From Chloroflexota bacterium (GTDB taxonomy: Bacteria > Chloroflexota > Anaerolineae > Aggregatilineales > Aggregatilineaceae), in the NCBI GenBank assembly GCA_012729765.1, contig JAAYCM010000034.1, forward strand, positions 1-38,167: 38,167 bases of DNA. Direction: 5' to 3'. Numbering within the stretch: position 1 is the stretch's first letter; each line of letters opens with the position of its first letter. Made by a program: the position numbers and the translations under genes. Of this stretch, positions 24,847-32,984 are shown in pieces. The notes below the pieces were generated by a model. That model was not told the origin of the DNA and ran no database searches. It saw only the letters and a program-made list of their open reading frames with translations.

Positions 24847-24870
24847 ACAACTACAAACCAATCCTCAAGC

Positions 24871-26121
24871 CTAGCTGCTCGTACCCTCGACGCCTTCCAG
24901 GAGCTGCTGCGGCGTCACTTCTTCGGGCGATGCGGCCTCGTCAGCGTTGCTCGCCTGGAACCAGATCTGCTTCTCGGTGGCGACTTCGCCTTCCTCAAGG
25001 AAGACCGAGCCGTCCTGGAAGTTCAGCGGGCCGGTCCACAGGTTCAGGCCGCCCTCTTCGCCCTGCGCGCCAGCGGCCAGAGCAGCGATGAACTCGTCAA
25101 GCATCGCGCGCTCTTCCTCGGTCAGGGCGTCGCCGTAGTTGAAGCCAACCGCGCTGGTATCGTGGTTGTTGATGTCGCTCCAGTCGGGCGCCATCCAGTC
25201 CCATTCGGCTTCCCAGGTGCCATCCTGCACGGCCTGGACCGTCTCCAGGTACTTGGGACCCCAGTTGAAGTAGGGCACGCCCAGGCAGATATCGGGCGCT
25301 TCGGAGCACGCGCCTTCGAAGTCATAGGGGATGGCCCAGACCGGCGCGCCCTCGGCGGCCCGCTGGCCGGCGACCACGATCGCTTCGGTGGTGTCGATGC
25401 CGGAGATCAGCACGTCCACGCCGCTGTCGAGGTAGTTATTGGCGACCTCGGTCGGGTCGAGTGTCACGCCGGGGATATTGAACCAGAAGCCGATCCAGGT
25501 CACGCCGAACTGCAGATCGTCGGGGTTCAGGCCGCGATATTCCTCGTAGCAGTGGCGCGCGCCAAGATAGACGGAGTTGGTTAGGCGGACGGTTTCGGGG
25601 TCGATCAGGGGCCCGATGTAACCGATCTGGCCGGTCTGAGTCTTCAGCGCGGCAGCGCAGCCGGCGATCATCTTGCCGTATTCCATCTGGCCCATGAAGT
25701 TGCCCAGGTTCTCCGGGGCGATGCCCCACAGCGCGTCGTCGCCGGAGACGTTGACGAACGTGACGTCGGGATACTGCTCAGCCACGACAGTCGTGTCAAC
25801 CTCGAAGTCAGCCGAGGTGGTCAGGATCAGTTCCGCACCCTGATCGACCATGTCCTGCACGACCTGATCGAGCGTGGTTTCGGGACGGTCAGCCGAGTTC
25901 AGGCTTTCCAGTTCGATCATCCGCGCGCCGGGCAGGTTGTCCTGCACATACAGGCCGGCGTTGTAGTGGGCTTCGCTCCACCCGTGATCGTCGCGGGGGC
26001 CGACCAGCACCACCCCAAAGATAAACTCGTCATCCTGAGCGGCAACCTGTGGTGTGACGGTTGACAACCCGCCTGCGACGATGGCGATCAGGATCAATCC
26101 AACGGCAAGTTTCCTGAACAT
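24871..26121 (-). CDS. BMP-family (PnrA-like) nucleoside-binding protein
   Basis: A 416-residue secreted substrate-binding protein. A Sec signal peptide (MFRKLAVGLILIAIVAGG..., cleavage near AAAQ/VAAQ at ~residue 28) has no lipobox Cys, so membrane anchoring is not evident. The mature part begins FIFGVVLVGPRDDHGWSEAHYNAG, typical of BMP/PnrA proteins that bind purine nucleosides. ATG 26121 is chosen for the signal peptide and the GAGGAG 8 nt upstream; an in-frame extension to 26262 is rejected. It delivers ligand to the downstream ATPase and permeases. Confidence 0.9.
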   Translation of the reverse strand: MFRKLAVGLILIAIVAGGLSTVTPQVAAQDDEFIFGVVLVGPRDDHGWSEAHYNAGLYVQDNLPGARMIELESLNSADRPETTLDQVVQDMVDQGAELILTTSADFEVDTTVVAEQYPDVTFVNVSGDDALWGIAPENLGNFMGQMEYGKMIAGCAAALKTQTGQIGYIGPLIDPETVRLTNSVYLGARHCYEEYRGLNPDDLQFGVTWIGFWFNIPGVTLDPTEVANNYLDSGVDVLISGIDTTEAIVVAGQRAAEGAPVWAIPYDFEGACSEAPDICLGVPYFNWGPKYLETVQAVQDGTWEAEWDWMAPDWSDINNHDTSAVGFNYGDALTEEERAMLDEFIAALAAGAQGEEGGLNLWTGPLNFQDGSVFLEEGEVATEKQIWFQASNADEAASPEEVTPQQLLEGVEGTSS

Positions 26122-26268
26122 GCAAGCTCTCCTCGTCTTAAATGCACTAACTAAGTCATGGCTTGTTGGGCCGAAACGCCCACTTGCAACCCTCAGTGTA
26201 GTAGAAAAAGGGTCAAAAGCAAACCACCAAACAGCACAAAATTTGTTGGCTAAATCGCCCAAGGGATG

Positions 26269-27981
26269 TCAGACGAACAGCTCAACCAGCCTGAATTCGT
26301 TCACATCCACCAAACCGGCGTCGGTCAGCTTGAGACTGGGGATCACTTCGAGCGCCATGAAGCTCATCGCCATGAACGGGTCGTGCAGGGTCGATCCCAG
26401 CTCGCGCGCGGTGACATCTAGCAGGCGGTCGAGCGCGGCGCGCACCGCGTCGATCGGGGCGGTGCTCATCAGCCCGGCGACCGGTAGCGGCAGCTCGGCC
26501 AGCACCCGCTCACCATCGACCGCGACCAGCCCGCCGCCCATCTGCTCGACGGCGCGCACGGCGGCGGTCATGCTGGCGTCGTCCGCGCCGATCACGACCA
26601 GGTTATGATGATCGTGGGCGACCGTGCCGGCAATCGCGCCACACTTGAGGCCGATGCCCTGGATGAAGGCCAGCCCGATCTGGCCGCTGACGCCGTGCCG
26701 CTCGATCACGGCCATCTTCAGGATGTCGCGCGCCGGGTCGGCCACCGCCTGCCCGTCGTGGATGGCGGCATCGAGAATCCGGTGCTCGGTCACAAGCTGG
26801 TCGGGGATGCTGCCGATCACGCGGACGCGGCGGCCCTGGGCCGGGATCGTGAAATCGAGCGTGCTCCAATCGATCTCGACCGAGGGGGGCAGGCCGTTGG
26901 TGGGCAGCGGTGGGATGGGAATCGTCAGCGCGCCGTTCTCGGCCACGATTTGCCCGGCGACATAGACCTGCTCGGCGCGCGGCGCGTGCAGATCGGAGAA
27001 CACGATCAGGTCGGCGCGGCGGCCCGGCATGATCGCGCCCCGGTCGTGCAGGCGGAAGTACTCGGCGGTGTTGAGTGTCGCCATGCGCAGCGCCATGATC
27101 GGGTCGATCCCGCCCTCGGCGATCGCCACGCGCACCATATGATCGACCGAGCCATCGTCCAACAGATCGGCGGGCTGGCGGTCGTCGGTGCAGAAGCAGA
27201 TGCGGCGGCTGTTCTCCGACGTGATCAGCGGCAGCAGCGGGCGCAGGTTGTGGGCGTTGGTCGCCTCGCGGATGAAGATCACGAGGCCCTGGCGCAGCTT
27301 TTCGCGCGCTTCTTCGACGGTGGTGCACTCGTGATCGCTGTGGATGCCGGCGATCACATAGGCGTTTAGATCGTGCCCGCTCAGGCCGGGGCAGTGCCCG
27401 TCGATCACGCGCCCCTCGAAGGCGGCGAGCTTCGCCAGCACATCCGGATCGCCGCTCAGCAGGCCGGGATAATTCATCATCTCGGCCAGGCCCAGCACGG
27501 CGGGATTCTCAAGCAGGCTTTGGAGCGCGGCGGCGTCCAGGCTGGCCCCGTTGGTTTCCATGTGCGTCGCCGGGACACAGCTCGACGCCATCACGAACAG
27601 GCTCATGGGGCTGCACGCGGCGGCATCGAGCATGAAGCGGATGCCGTCCAGCCCGACCACGTTGGCGATCTCGTGCGGGTCGGTGATGGCAGTCGTGACG
27701 CCGTGCAGCAGCGCGACGCGGCTGAACTCCGGCGGCACACACAGGCTGCTCTCGATATGCATGTGCGCGTCGATCAGGCCCGGCGCGACAAACCACCCGC
27801 CCAGGTCCACCGTCTCGGCGGCATGATAGCCATGCCCCACGCCGACGATCACCCCGCCCTTGATCGCAATCTCGGACGGGTAGACCTCGCCGGTTAACAC
27901 ATTCACCAGTTGCAGATTGGTCAACAGCCGATCGGCGGGTACAGCACCGCGCGCGGCTGCGATCCGTTCGGCTAAATTCAT
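26269..27981 (-). CDS. ade: Adenine deaminase
   Basis: A 570-residue amidohydrolase that converts adenine to hypoxanthine and ammonia. Metal-binding DAHMHIESS (~residues 71-79), DPHEIANV, GHCPGLSG, SDHECT and FCTDDRQP motifs are all in place, and the Ade-specific C-terminal domain is present. It is the first gene of the minus-strand purine block, 147 bp upstream of the binding-protein gene. With the importer, xpt and guaA it forms a purine uptake and salvage set. Confidence 0.94.
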   Translation of the reverse strand: MNLAERIAAARGAVPADRLLTNLQLVNVLTGEVYPSEIAIKGGVIVGVGHGYHAAETVDLGGWFVAPGLIDAHMHIESSLCVPPEFSRVALLHGVTTAITDPHEIANVVGLDGIRFMLDAAACSPMSLFVMASSCVPATHMETNGASLDAAALQSLLENPAVLGLAEMMNYPGLLSGDPDVLAKLAAFEGRVIDGHCPGLSGHDLNAYVIAGIHSDHECTTVEEAREKLRQGLVIFIREATNAHNLRPLLPLITSENSRRICFCTDDRQPADLLDDGSVDHMVRVAIAEGGIDPIMALRMATLNTAEYFRLHDRGAIMPGRRADLIVFSDLHAPRAEQVYVAGQIVAENGALTIPIPPLPTNGLPPSVEIDWSTLDFTIPAQGRRVRVIGSIPDQLVTEHRILDAAIHDGQAVADPARDILKMAVIERHGVSGQIGLAFIQGIGLKCGAIAGTVAHDHHNLVVIGADDASMTAAVRAVEQMGGGLVAVDGERVLAELPLPVAGLMSTAPIDAVRAALDRLLDVTARELGSTLHDPFMAMSFMALEVIPSLKLTDAGLVDVNEFRLVELFV

Positions 27982-28062
27982 CGGTTGTGCTCCTCAAAAC
28001 CAGTTTTCAACCGTTACCGTCTCAACGCGCTTCGTGCAGACCGGCACAAAGGTGTTCGGGGG

Positions 28063-28068
28063 ATTATA
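28063..28068 (-). promoter_or_regulatory. Candidate -10 element for ade
   Basis: A perfect TATAAT on the minus strand lies ~80 nt before the ade ATG. No good -35 is found at 17 bp, so the call rests on the -10 alone. The leader between it and ade shows no purine-riboswitch consensus. GAGGAG precedes the ATG. Confidence 0.35.
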
Positions 28069-28112
28069 ACGCAATCCGGCGGGGATAACCTAGCGCGTGT
28101 TTACGCATTGTT

Positions 28113-28219
28113 GCCCCCCATCCCCCGGCCCCTTCCCCCACGCTTCGCGGAGGGAAGGGGAGCACAGCATGCCTTTCAAGTCCTGCCCACCGTGCGGGGA
28201 AAGGATTTAGGATGGGGGC
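28113..28219. repeat. Palindromic C-rich intergenic repeat, copy R5
   Basis: Same orientation and nearly the same sequence as R1: it starts GCCCCCCATCCCCCGGCCCC and ends GGAAAGGATTTAGGATGGGGG. To its right, 28250-28266 (gtgcaccacagcctcta) is the inverse of the left flank of R1, marking the outer border of the element. It lies between the ade promoter and the next terminator. Confidence 0.8.
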
Positions 28220-28270
28220 AGGTGTGACTTCGACTTGTAGACGCCCCAAAGTGCACCACAGCCTCTAAGC

Positions 28271-28305
28271 AAAAACAGGGCTGTGCCGCACCCGACACAG
28301 CCCTG
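28271..28305 (-). terminator. Intrinsic terminator of the ABC permease gene
   Basis: On the minus strand a perfect 10-bp stem (CAGGGCTGTG with CACAGCCCTG, 28276-28285 and 28296-28305) has a 10-nt loop and is followed by five T. It lies 27 bp after the stop of the permease at 28332 and is the clearest minus-strand terminator in the window. Confidence 0.85.
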
Positions 28306-28331
28306 CATAAAGGCGCGAGAGAGGCGCCCTG

Positions 28332-31300
28332 TTACTCGTACCGCAGCACGTTGAGCGGCTTTTCGCCCGACGCGCTCCAGGCCGTCAGGATGGCCGCCAC
28401 CAGTGCGATTGCCACGCACAGGCCCATCAGCACCAGCGCGGTGCCGTAGGGGATCGCCTCGCCCAGCTCGCCGCCGAACGCCTGGACCAGCAGCAGGAGC
28501 AGGCCGACCCCACCCAGACCGACACCGATCAGGCCCCCGATCAGGCCCATCAGCCCATATTCGAGCAGCAGCATACCGAGCACGCGCTCGCGCTGCAGGC
28601 CGACGGCTTTCATCACGCCGATCTCGCGCCGCCGCTCCAGTGTCGAGAGCGCGACCGAGTTGGCGATCACCACGCCGCCGGTGAACAGCGCCAGCGCCGC
28701 GACCAGGATCGGGAACGAGGTGAATTGATCGACCACGCGGTTGATCAGGTCGTTGATGAAGCGCGTCTCCATCACGAACACGCCGGGAATGTCCGACATG
28801 CTGCGGCGCACCTCGCCGATGCCGGTTTCCTCGGCATCCACGATCGCGCTGACGGCGGTCGCCGACTCGCCCTCGGGGAATGCGCCGCGCGGCGCATAGC
28901 TTTGCGAGGCGATCTCAACGCTGATCTGCGGGCCGCGCCGGTCCACCATGCCGACGACCTCGAAGGTGACTTCGGTCGCCTCCCGACGCCCGACGCCAAA
29001 CGCCGCGCCCTCTTCGCCACCCAGCCGGAAGGTGAGCCGGTCGCCCACGTCGATTCCGGCGGCCAGCGTGCCCTCATTGGCCGGGATCACGATCAGCGGC
29101 TCACCGGCGTCATCCGGGGTGAGCTGGCGTCCGGCGTAGAACTCGACATCCGGCAGGTTGGATTCGATATCGCGCGAATCGATGCTGCTCAGCCCAAAGC
29201 GGAACATATCGAGCGCGAACTCGTCCGCCGCCTCGTCGTCGCGAATCTGTTGTTCAAGCTGTTCGAGGGTCCGCGTCTCGCCGGTCGCGGCGTCTTCCAC
29301 CGATACCAGCTCGGCGGAATACGTGCCCACCGCCGCGTAGCTTTTGACATGGCCTTGTGTTTGCAGTTCGGCCAGCTCGGTGTCAACCTGATCGAGCGTG
29401 TTGCCAAAGCCGGCGGCGAAGACGATCACGTTGCCGCCCGCTTCCTGTTCGAGAAGCTGGTCGATGCGGTTGGTGATCGCGTTTGCCAGCATCGTGATCA
29501 GGCTGAGGGTGAACACGCCGACAACCAGCGCCAGCAGGGTTGAGGCCCCGCGTCCTCTGGTCGCCAGCATCGCGCGCAGCGACATCTTGAGATCGACGAA
29601 CGCGACGGCCTGGATCAGGTGCCCCAGCGCCCAGAAGGGCAGCATGAGCACCAGGAACACGGCGTTGAGAATCCACACCGGCAGGCTGACCAGGGCGATC
29701 AGGGCCTTGCGCAGCGGGCTGGCGTCGCGCGGGAGCTTGATCAGCCACAGGTCACGCAGCGAGCCGCCGCCCACGCTCCAGATCAGCATCCACAGCATGA
29801 CGTACAGCAGCCCGACCAGGATAAACGTCGTGGACAGGATCAGCAGCGCGGGGATCAGGCGTCCAAACAGCGCGCCCGCGATCGGCAGCCCGACCAGCAG
29901 CAGCCCCCAGCGCAGGATGCGCAGGATGATATTGCCGCGTGTCCAGCCGGAGAGCAGGCCGCCGCCCAGCATCGCCAGACCCATCAGCAGCCCCAGGACC
30001 AGGCCGATGTTCTGCGAAATCGAGCGCAGCAGGTCCGCATCGAGCAGATCGCGGACAAGCGCCTGCGCCACCACGCTCAAGGCCGCCAGCACGACCAGCA
30101 GCGCGACGAACGAGCGCGCGCGCCCGGCACTGGGCATGACCGTATCGGACGGGCGCAGCACCAGGTTGGGGCGCACCTGCCCGGCGGCCAGAGTCGGCAT
30201 CAGGCCGAAGATCGTGGTCACAACGATGCCGACCACGAACCCGATGATCGCGGGGGCCGGCGTGATGCGGAAGCTCAGCGTTTGGGCCAGGAAGGTTCCG
30301 GCCACGCCCTTGAGCAGATAGGCCGCCAGCCAGCCGAGGAAGATGCCGAAGATGCTCCCGACGATGCCCATCAGCACCGCCTCGACCATGAACAGCGCCG
30401 TAACCTGCTCGCCTTCAAGGCCGATGGTCTTCAGCACGGCGACTTCGGTCGTGCGGCGGCTGACGATCACCAGCATCGTGTTCACGATCCCGATGCCGCC
30501 GATCAGCAGCGACACCAGCCCCATGATGATCACAAGCTGGTTAAGGTACTTGGAAATCTGCGAGTTCTGCTCTTCCAGGTCGTCGGTGGTGGTGATGCTC
30601 AGGTAGGGGAACTGGCGCTCCAGCGCGGCCTCGGCCCCGGCAAGCTGCGCGTCGGGATCGGCCAGCCGGACATAGACGACTTCCGCGCCCTGGTCTATCT
30701 CGCTAAAGAGCGAGACGGCGCTGAGGTCCAGGAAGTAGTAGCCGAACAGCGCGCCGGGGATGTTCTCGAAGCCGCTTTCGGCGTCGGTGGGCACGATGCC
30801 GCGAATGGTGAAGTCCTCGCGCCCGCCGCTCAGACGCACGCGATCGCCAACCTCGACTTCGAGCGTGTCGGCCAGGTTGCGGCTGATCACGATGTCGGTC
30901 GGCTCGTTGATCATTTCGTCGAGTGTGTCGCCGTCCTCGCTGGTGACCTCGCCGTAGAAGGGATAGATATCGGCGTCCACGATATAAGGCGTGACAAAGG
31001 TCTGGTCGGTGTCCTTGTCCGGCGCAGACATCGACAGCCCGGCGGTGAGGTTGGCCTCGCTCTGGCGGTAAGTCACTTCAGAGCCGGGGTAGGCGGTCGT
31101 CAGCCAGCTTCGTATCCGCTCGATCCCGTTCGGGGTGATGTAATCGGTGGTGAACGAGCCAACCGAGGCGATCACGCCTTCGGCGCGGCCCTGCTCAAGC
31201 TCGCTCGCATCCGCGCCCGCATCGCCGAACGTGGCCTCGTCATCCTCATCTTCGAACGCGAACGCGACGCTGACGCGGATATCGCCGCGATTGCTCTCTT

Positions 31301-31466
31301 GCAGGCTGCCGGTCAGGGTGTCTTCGATCATCACGCCGAGCGTTTGCAGGCTGACAATCGCCGCGACGCCCGCCGCGATGCACAACAGCGCGAAGATCGT
31401 GCGCTGCCCGTTCACCCGCAGATCGTTGATCGAGTGGGCCAGGTAAAAGCGCAGTTGCTCCAGCAT
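28332..31466 (-). CDS. Large FtsX/MacB-type ABC transporter permease (1044 aa)
   Basis: A paralogue of the protein at 14908-17820: both share the N-terminal CxAAGVAAIVSLQTLGVMI stretch, a first FtsX core followed by a long hydrophobic middle, a second FtsX core and the ending SGEKPLNVLRY. The extracytoplasmic regions are acidic and differ more. Its partner ATPase is the next gene upstream (12-bp gap to the stop at 31478). The pair is probably an envelope exporter or mechanotransmission complex of MacB/LolCDE type; the substrate is unknown. An intrinsic terminator follows. Confidence 0.88.
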   Translation of the reverse strand: MLEQLRFYLAHSINDLRVNGQRTIFALLCIAAGVAAIVSLQTLGVMIEDTLTGSLQESNRGDIRVSVAFAFEDEDDEATFGDAGADASELEQGRAEGVIASVGSFTTDYITPNGIERIRSWLTTAYPGSEVTYRQSEANLTAGLSMSAPDKDTDQTFVTPYIVDADIYPFYGEVTSEDGDTLDEMINEPTDIVISRNLADTLEVEVGDRVRLSGGREDFTIRGIVPTDAESGFENIPGALFGYYFLDLSAVSLFSEIDQGAEVVYVRLADPDAQLAGAEAALERQFPYLSITTTDDLEEQNSQISKYLNQLVIIMGLVSLLIGGIGIVNTMLVIVSRRTTEVAVLKTIGLEGEQVTALFMVEAVLMGIVGSIFGIFLGWLAAYLLKGVAGTFLAQTLSFRITPAPAIIGFVVGIVVTTIFGLMPTLAAGQVRPNLVLRPSDTVMPSAGRARSFVALLVVLAALSVVAQALVRDLLDADLLRSISQNIGLVLGLLMGLAMLGGGLLSGWTRGNIILRILRWGLLLVGLPIAGALFGRLIPALLILSTTFILVGLLYVMLWMLIWSVGGGSLRDLWLIKLPRDASPLRKALIALVSLPVWILNAVFLVLMLPFWALGHLIQAVAFVDLKMSLRAMLATRGRGASTLLALVVGVFTLSLITMLANAITNRIDQLLEQEAGGNVIVFAAGFGNTLDQVDTELAELQTQGHVKSYAAVGTYSAELVSVEDAATGETRTLEQLEQQIRDDEAADEFALDMFRFGLSSIDSRDIESNLPDVEFYAGRQLTPDDAGEPLIVIPANEGTLAAGIDVGDRLTFRLGGEEGAAFGVGRREATEVTFEVVGMVDRRGPQISVEIASQSYAPRGAFPEGESATAVSAIVDAEETGIGEVRRSMSDIPGVFVMETRFINDLINRVVDQFTSFPILVAALALFTGGVVIANSVALSTLERRREIGVMKAVGLQRERVLGMLLLEYGLMGLIGGLIGVGLGGVGLLLLLVQAFGGELGEAIPYGTALVLMGLCVAIALVAAILTAWSASGEKPLNVLRYE

Positions 31467-31477
31467 GACTGCCCTTT

Positions 31478-32266
31478 CTACTCTTCGGCGGCGACGGGCA
31501 TCGCTTCGCCGGTGGCGCGCTTGTCCTTCAACATCCGCACGGCAGCCATCTGGGCGCTGGAGCGCGGATCGACATCCTCAGCGATATGGCCGTCGATCAG
31601 GGTGATCACGCGGTCGGTCTGCGAGGCGACGTCCATGTCGTGCGTGACGATGATCACGGTGGTGGCGGTCTGCTGCTGGACTTCGCGCAGCGCCTGCATC
31701 ACGACCTCGCTCGAGGCCGTGTCGAGATTGCCGGTCGGCTCGTCGCAGAGCAGCAGGGGCGGATCGTTGGCGAGCGCGCGCGCCAGGGCCACGCGCTGCT
31801 GCTGCCCACCCGAAAGCTGCGATGGGCGATGGTTGATGCGGTCGCCCAGGCCCAGCATATTCAGCAGCTCGCGGGCGCGCTTGTGGGGGTTGAACTTACG
31901 ACCACGAGCGAACTGCACCGGCAGCGCCACGTTTTCGAGTGCCGTCAGGGTGGGGATCAGATTGAAGAACTGGAAGACGAACCCGATCTTCTCGTTGCGG
32001 ACGCGCGTCAGCGAGCGCTCGTCCAGGTCGGTGATGTCCTGCCCGTCGATCCAGATGCGGCCTGCCGTTGGCGTGTCCAGCCCGCCGATCAGCCCCAGCA
32101 GGGTCGATTTACCGCTGCCCGAAGGGCCGATGATGCCAAGCAGCTCGCCCCGCGCCACGGACATCGTTACACCCCGTACAGCATGGACGACCACTTCGCC
32201 CATTTTCAAGTCTTTGCGCAAATCATCCGTGCGCACGACAAAATGATTGGTGTTTTGCTCGGCCAT
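31478..32266 (-). CDS. MacB/LolD/FtsE-type ABC transporter ATPase
   Basis: A 262-residue ATPase with Walker A GPSGSGKST, Q-loop FVFQFFNLIPTLTA, signature LSGGQQQRVALARA, Walker B LLLCDEPTGNLD and H-loop VIIVTHD. The GNLD after Walker B is typical of the LolD/MacB class. A ~20-residue C-terminal extension follows the core. ATG 32266 is chosen because GGAG lies 6-10 nt upstream; the adjacent in-frame TTG 32269 is less likely. It pairs with the permease at 28332-31466 and is the only ATPase of this class in the window. Confidence 0.93.
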   Translation of the reverse strand: MAEQNTNHFVVRTDDLRKDLKMGEVVVHAVRGVTMSVARGELLGIIGPSGSGKSTLLGLIGGLDTPTAGRIWIDGQDITDLDERSLTRVRNEKIGFVFQFFNLIPTLTALENVALPVQFARGRKFNPHKRARELLNMLGLGDRINHRPSQLSGGQQQRVALARALANDPPLLLCDEPTGNLDTASSEVVMQALREVQQQTATTVIIVTHDMDVASQTDRVITLIDGHIAEDVDPRSSAQMAAVRMLKDKRATGEAMPVAAEE

Positions 32267-32337
32267 CAATTGCTCCGTTTTCTACTGGTGCCATCTGTGA
32301 GTGGTCTGAAACCTGTAAGCGCGGCAGACCGCGAAGG

Positions 32338-32343
32338 ATTATA
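32338..32343 (-). promoter_or_regulatory. Candidate -10 element for the ABC ATPase-permease operon
   Basis: A perfect TATAAT on the minus strand lies ~70 nt before the ATPase ATG. It is followed by CC, as is the one in front of ade. No convincing -35 is present, so confidence is low. Confidence 0.3.
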
Positions 32344-32513
32344 GCGTATCTCAAGACCCTGCCAGCACCATCGCTGTCCATAGGATTTTACGCACAGTGC
32401 CGCTGCCGGTTGCGGGAGAACGGGCTCACACTCAAAATTGGGGGTGACGGAACAGCGCGTTTGCGGTACAGATCGAGCAACAATCTAGCTGCGATTTGGG
32501 GAAGGACGCCAAT

Positions 32514-32840
32514 ATGAATTGTCCCGTGTGCAATGTAGAACTGCGGATGTCGGAGCGGCAGGGCATCGAGATCGATTACTGTCCCCAGTGCCGGGGTATC
32601 TGGCTCGACCGGGGCGAGCTGGACAAGATCATCGAGCGTACCAAAGCCGACTATGATGATGATTACGATGATGACGACTATATAGAGGACAACGAGCGCG
32701 TCTACGACCCGCATTCGGGCAAGGCGAAGCGCCAGCCGCCGGCGGCCCAGACCGGCGATCCCCGGCGGGAACGCAGGCCGCGCCGCCGCAAGCGGTTTGA
32801 TTTCCTGGACGATCTGTTCGACTTCGACCTGTTCGATTAG
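32514..32840 (+). CDS. TFIIB-type zinc-ribbon protein
   Basis: A 108-residue protein. Residues 1-~45 are a zf-TFIIB zinc ribbon: MNCPVCNVEL then YCPQCRGIWLDRGELDKI. A strongly acidic stretch of Asp and Tyr follows (~46-60), then a basic Arg/Lys region (~75-97). It ends in a short aromatic-acidic tail rich in Phe, Asp and Leu. ATG 32514 is chosen because GGGGAAGGA lies ~7 nt upstream and Cys follows at the usual distance. This small family is common in bacteria and its function is unknown. It is divergent from the ABC operon. Confidence 0.85.
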   Translation: MNCPVCNVELRMSERQGIEIDYCPQCRGIWLDRGELDKIIERTKADYDDDYDDDDYIEDNERVYDPHSGKAKRQPPAAQTGDPRRERRPRRRKRFDFLDDLFDFDLFD

Positions 32841-32917
32841 CGCGCCACCGCAATTCCGAGAGCCAGCCAGCGGCAGCGCCTGATACGTGCTACCTGCCTC
32901 TAAGGATATAAACGCGT

Positions 32918-32947
32918 GCAGGGCTATACCGCGTGGTACAGCCCTGC
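32918..32947. terminator. Hairpin between convergent zinc-ribbon and fasciclin genes
   Basis: GCAGGGCT (32918-32925) and AGCCCTGC (32940-32947) form an 8-bp stem. An inner TACC/GGTA helix lies beyond one mismatch, so the loop is only 4 nt. It sits in the 144-bp gap between the 3' ends of two convergent genes. No T-run is present on either side, so the terminator role is probable but not certain. Confidence 0.5.
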
Positions 32948-32984
32948 AATGGCTCCTGTCATGAAGCTGAGGTATGCGCTCAGG

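Noticed and set aside
26122..26262. N-terminal extension of the BMP binding protein
   Set aside because: The extension lacks a ribosome-binding site and would bury a clear signal peptide that starts at 26121.
27982..28110. Purine riboswitch upstream of ade (also checked before xpt)
   Set aside because: The conserved purine-aptamer junction and loop sequences are not present in either leader.
29619..32246. Very long plus-strand open frame (875 codons) opposite the permease and ATPase genes
   Set aside because: It is Gln/Asp/His/Arg-rich with no domain, and is the antisense shadow of two well-supported minus-strand genes in GC-rich DNA.
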